Positions 6,530 to 9,239 of a DNA stretch of 9,239 nt are shown piece by piece (positions within the stretch are counted from its first letter, which is position 1; each line of letters opens with the position of its first letter). The notes beneath the pieces were generated by a model that was given only the letters and a program-made list of their open reading frames with translations, did no database searches and was not told the origin of the DNA. This DNA is from Acidobacteriota bacterium (GTDB lineage: Bacteria > Acidobacteriota > Terriglobia > Bryobacterales > Bryobacteraceae): contig CANIFK010000161.1 in assembly GCA_947466555.1 (NCBI GenBank), positions 1 to 9,239 on the forward strand, in the 5' to 3' direction. The position numbers and the translations under genes are program-made.

Positions 6530-7690
6530 TTATACCGCCGCCGCGTAACCTCGGGTATTGCCCTGGATCAGCGAAAGGTAACGGTTCAAATGCGTTTGCG
6601 GGGCAAAGGCCGATAAATCGGCGTCTACGGGCCGCTCCATGCCCAACATCGATCCCAACTCCTCCGCGGTCCGGAACACCCGGCCCCCGCCCGTTTGCGC
6701 CACCAGATCGGGCAGCGCGCCACGGGGCGAAACATAGACCGGCGTCTGCTGCTGCAGGGATTCCAACACAACCAGCCCGAACGTCTCATCGCAAACCGAC
6801 GGCACGATTGTCGCCCGCGCGCGGCGGTAGAGCGACGGCAATTCCGCAAAGGGGACCCGGCCCAAAAACTCGATATTCGGCGCACCCGCCGCCATCGCCC
6901 GCAACTCCTGCTCCGCCTCCCCCGCCCCGGCGATCTTCAACCGCAATCCGTTCTCCCGGAACAACGGCAGCACCGTATGAATGCCCTTCGCCTTCTCCAA
7001 ACGCGCCACGATCAGGTAGTAGTCTTCGCGTTCTTGCTGCTCGGCCCGCGCCGTTCCCAGGAAGTGGGGCAAAACCTGCATCGGCAATCCGGGAAGAAAC
7101 TCGCGCACCTTGTTCTGGACGAACCGGCTCGGCGCCAGGAACATGTCGATGTTCTCCAGCCCATCCCGAATGACGCCATTGCTGCGCCAGAGTTGCGGTG
7201 GGCGGCCGCGGCGCACTGTGCAACTGTGGCAGGTGCGCTGCGTGCAGATCTCCTCGCCGTTGCGAAACAACACGTGCGATGGGCAGACCAACCAGTACTC
7301 ATGCAGCGTCATCAGCCGCAATCCCTTGCCCCAGCGAAAGGCCTGTGGCGCGCCCAGCAGCGAAGCGTTGTGCCAGTGCGTCACGTCAAAACCGCTGCTC
7401 AGGATCTCCCGCTGCGCGCCGGAATACAGCCAGTCGCGCCCGGCCACGTGCGCCGACAATGGCGCCAGCATCTTGAATGGAGACCGCAGCGTATGCACGA
7501 TCACATTCTTGTGAAGCGGGAAGGGCGACGGCTGGACGGAGCCGCGCAGCAGGTCGTACGAATCGGCGCAGTGAACGACTTCCACATGATGACCAGCCCC
7601 GGCCAGCAGATTCGCCAGCGACGCCAGAAAAATAGCGTCGCCGCCAAAATGCATCGGCGGGAAGAATGTCGTCAACAGGCAGAAACGCAT
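6530..7690 (-). CDS. GT4-family (GT-B fold) glycosyltransferase
   Basis: A 386-residue cytoplasmic or membrane-associated enzyme expected to move a sugar from a nucleotide-sugar to a glycan or lipid acceptor. The N-terminal acceptor domain begins with strand MRFCLLTTFFPP and the glycine-rich loop HFGGD (14-18), followed by HVEVVHC. LHEYWLVCP (129-137) opens a four-cysteine segment, C136-x12-C149-x4-C154-x2-C157, followed by RPPQLWR; this recurs in the GT4 subgroup I recall and may bind a metal. The C-terminal donor domain has YLIVARLEKAKGI, then IEFLGRVP, and the E-x7-E motif in DETFGLVVLE (E302, E310), which contacts the nucleotide-sugar. Its length suits the family. It is divergent from the radical SAM gene across 29 bases and lies 62 bases upstream of the propeller gene. 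No strong ribosome site precedes the ATG. The donor and acceptor sugars cannot be read from the sequence. Confidence 0.88.
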   Translation of the reverse strand: MRFCLLTTFFPPMHFGGDAIFLASLANLLAGAGHHVEVVHCADSYDLLRGSVQPSPFPLHKNVIVHTLRSPFKMLAPLSAHVAGRDWLYSGAQREILSSGFDVTHWHNASLLGAPQAFRWGKGLRLMTLHEYWLVCPSHVLFRNGEEICTQRTCHSCTVRRGRPPQLWRSNGVIRDGLENIDMFLAPSRFVQNKVREFLPGLPMQVLPHFLGTARAEQQEREDYYLIVARLEKAKGIHTVLPLFRENGLRLKIAGAGEAEQELRAMAAGAPNIEFLGRVPFAELPSLYRRARATIVPSVCDETFGLVVLESLQQQTPVYVSPRGALPDLVAQTGGGRVFRTAEELGSMLGMERPVDADLSAFAPQTHLNRYLSLIQGNTRGYAAAV

Positions 7691-7710
7691 GAAGAGGTCT
7701 CTGTTAGTCT

Positions 7711-7715
7711 AGGAG
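7711..7715 (+). promoter_or_regulatory. Ribosome binding site (AGGAG) for the radical SAM gene
   Basis: A perfect AGGAG lies 4 bases before TTG at 7720. An in-frame TGA at 7717-7719 excludes any earlier start. The ATG at 7716-7718 touches the AGGAG and is in another frame. The spacing is short but this is the only good site, so it supports TTG as the start. Confidence 0.6.
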
Positions 7716-7719
7716 ATGA

Positions 7720-8865
7720 TTGAACCTCTTTGCCAGAACACAGCGTCATTTACGGCTGACGCTTCGGAACTACGGTGTCGGCGAGCGGATCGGAAAGCGG
7801 CCCGCGCCGCCCTTCTTGATACTCTTCATCAACTCCATCTGCAACCAGACCTGTGAGCACTGTTTCTACTGGCGCAATCTCAATCGCAAGGACGATCTGA
7901 CGGTCGACGAACTGCGGTCGCTGTCGAAAGAACTTGGCACAATCGAGAACCTGAACCTCTCCGGGGGTGAGCCGTTTCTCCGCAAGGAGTTCGGCGAAAT
8001 CTGCCGCTTTTTCATTCAAAACAATGGCGTTAAGCAGATTTACGTGCCCACCAACGGCACCTTTACCGATCGCACAATAGCGGCCCTGGAAGAGGTCCTC
8101 CGCGAACCGTCATTAACCCTTTTTGCCGTGGAACTATCGCTCGACGGAATGGCGGAATACCACGACCGTTTTCGGGGAATGAAAAACGCCTTCGACCGGT
8201 CCATGGAGACGTATCGGGCCCTGGCGGAGTTGCAAAAGCGCGACCCGCGCCTGCGCATCCACGCCATCTCCACGGCCACTTCAGAAAACATGGGCGAGAT
8301 CGCCGAACTCACCCGATACCTCTACGAAAACTGCCCGGCGATGGACCACCACAATCTGGCCCTCATCCGCGGCGATCGCAAGAATCCATCGCTCGTTGGC
8401 CCGACTCTCGACAACTATCGCGAGCTCTACCGCTACGTCCAGTCCGTGTGGGCGCCGCGCGAAGAGAACCGCTTCGGCAGCATCGTCGAACCCATGTTGC
8501 AGTGGGCGAAGGTGAAGACCGCCATCGAACAGCGCCAGGTCGTCCCGTGCCGCGCCGGCCGGATGAGCGCCGTGGTCTACGCCAACGGCGACGTCAGCTT
8601 CTGCGAGACCCACGCGCCGCTGGGCAATCTCCGCGAAACCAGCTTCACCGAACTCTGGAATTCACCGGAAGCCGAAACCCTGCGCGGGTCCATTGACGCC
8701 CGCGCCTGCTGGTGCACTAACGAAGTTTTCCTGTGGCCCAGCATCGTGTTCCAGCCGCAGCAGTTGGCCCGCGCGATGGCGCTGTCCAAACCGTGGAAAA
8801 AGCCGGATACCGTCGACAAGCCCCCCTCACCGCGCCCGTCGAACGATCTCATCAACATCGGCTAA
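7720..8865 (+). CDS. Radical SAM protein with reduced SPASM/twitch-like C-terminal domain
   Basis: A 381-residue iron-sulfur enzyme. C41-x3-C45-x2-C48 (CNQTCEHC) binds the 4Fe-4S cluster that cleaves SAM, LSGGEPF (80-86) is the SAM-contacting motif, and YVPTNGT (108-114) and ELSLDG continue the radical SAM barrel. The C-terminal part has C277-x12-G-x4-C295 (ending ANGDVSFC), then GNLRETSFTELW and C330-W-C332: four cysteines, enough for one auxiliary cluster, fewer than a full seven-cysteine SPASM domain. The tail (about 360-381) is proline-rich and probably disordered. The start is TTG, fixed by an in-frame stop just upstream. I recall close relatives near glycosyltransferases, and here one is divergent from it, so action on a glycan or lipid precursor is plausible. 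Peptide modification is the alternative, but no small precursor gene is visible. The stop overlaps that of the opposing methyltransferase. Confidence 0.88.
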   Translation: MNLFARTQRHLRLTLRNYGVGERIGKRPAPPFLILFINSICNQTCEHCFYWRNLNRKDDLTVDELRSLSKELGTIENLNLSGGEPFLRKEFGEICRFFIQNNGVKQIYVPTNGTFTDRTIAALEEVLREPSLTLFAVELSLDGMAEYHDRFRGMKNAFDRSMETYRALAELQKRDPRLRIHAISTATSENMGEIAELTRYLYENCPAMDHHNLALIRGDRKNPSLVGPTLDNYRELYRYVQSVWAPREENRFGSIVEPMLQWAKVKTAIEQRQVVPCRAGRMSAVVYANGDVSFCETHAPLGNLRETSFTELWNSPEAETLRGSIDARACWCTNEVFLWPSIVFQPQQLARAMALSKPWKKPDTVDKPPSPRPSNDLINIG

Positions 8866-9239
8866 GCGCGCAGCATCCACCGCGGCGCCAGCCAACTCAT
8901 CCCCGGCAGTCGCCGGATCCCGCGATACATCGCCAATACGCTCTGCGCCAATCCTCCCATCTGCGGCGCAAACAGCGGCGCGGCCTCTGTCGCGACGCCC
9001 GTCCAACCTGCCGACCGAGCCAGCGCCCGGCCCTCGCGCGCGCTGCGCAGTTGAATCCGGTAGGGATGCAGATCGCCTCGCCGCCATGCAACATACTCTA
9101 CCTGCCACGCCCTCGGCAGCCAACTCACTCCCCACAAATGCACATGGGGCTCCGGCAGCGGCGCCCAGCGGTTATTGCTCGTCAGCAGCAGCGACCGACC
9201 CACCCGCCGCATCTCCCGCATCGCCAGCGGCGCATCGCG
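8862..9239 (-). CDS. SAM-dependent methyltransferase, C-terminal part (5' end outside window)
   Basis: The last 125 codons of a minus-strand gene whose beginning lies beyond the right edge; the frame is open to the end of the window (RDAPLAMREMRRVGRSLLL). MREMRRVGRSLLLTSNNRWAP resembles the motif III region of Methyltransf_11-type enzymes (REMRRVLRPGG-LLLTTPN), without the usual Pro-Gly-Gly turn, and HVHLWGVSWLPR is like the helix that often follows in lipid- or sugar-directed members. The SAM-binding glycine motif is not in view, so the family call rests on this half alone. The RR-rich tail has an aromatic, weakly hydrophobic end (MSWLAPRWMLRA) that might touch the membrane. It converges with the radical SAM gene; the two stop codons share CTAA. 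Confidence 0.65.
   Translation of the reverse strand, partial: RDAPLAMREMRRVGRSLLLTSNNRWAPLPEPHVHLWGVSWLPRAWQVEYVAWRRGDLHPYRIQLRSAREGRALARSAGWTGVATEAAPLFAPQMGGLAQSVLAMYRGIRRLPGMSWLAPRWMLRA

Noticed and set aside
5460..6548. Open frame of 362 codons on the plus strand with repeating motifs.
   Set aside because: The repeats are the mirror of the NHL repeats on the other strand; the composition is antisense-like.
6695..7723. Open frame of 342 codons on the plus strand.
   Set aside because: It is antisense to the glycosyltransferase, rich in Arg/Gln/His, and has no family features.

Overview
The window looks like chromosomal DNA from an acidobacterium of the Solibacter/Bryobacter type (Bryobacterales). 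The strongest pointer is the gene at 4620-6467 (minus). It joins an NHL-repeat propeller to a C-terminal domain that reads like the TIGR03437 family, which is greatly expanded in Solibacter-type genomes. The high G+C content and the style of the secreted proteins fit, but no marker gene is present, so the assignment is an inference.

Layout. Positions 1-685 (plus) hold the decayed remains of a metallophosphoesterase gene, broken by two frame changes and several deletions, with its metal-site motifs damaged. At 736-1500 (plus) is an intact class I SAM-dependent methyltransferase. It converges, with a 4-base gap, on three tightly packed minus-strand genes. In order of transcription these are a secreted NHL-propeller/TIGR03437 protein (4620-6467), a secreted His/Met-rich protein with YtkA-like domains (3472-4620), and an outer-membrane barrel carrying two eight-cysteine repeats at its N-terminus (1505-3469). 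The first two overlap as TAATG and the last two are 2 bases apart, so they are very probably one operon. All three products carry export signals. Two are rich in residues typical of soft-metal (copper-like) sites, so an envelope metal-handling role is the best hypothesis; it is not proven by the sequence.

Upstream on the same strand is a GT4 glycosyltransferase (6530-7690). The 62-base gap between it and the propeller gene contains a terminator-like hairpin and an alternative stem-loop that cannot form at the same time, so this leader may be an attenuator or simply a boundary between two units.

The glycosyltransferase is divergent, with only 29 bases between start codons, from a radical SAM protein with a reduced SPASM/twitch-type C-terminus (7720-8865, TTG start). 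That gene shares the four bases CTAA with the end of a second methyltransferase running off the right edge (8862-9239, minus). Glycosyltransferase, radical SAM enzyme and methyltransferase together suggest a glycan or glycolipid biosynthesis neighbourhood.

There are no gene-free stretches over 300 bases. I saw no tRNA, rRNA, CRISPR array, insertion sequence or attachment site. The best candidates for something new are the cysteine-repeat barrel operon and its possible attenuator.
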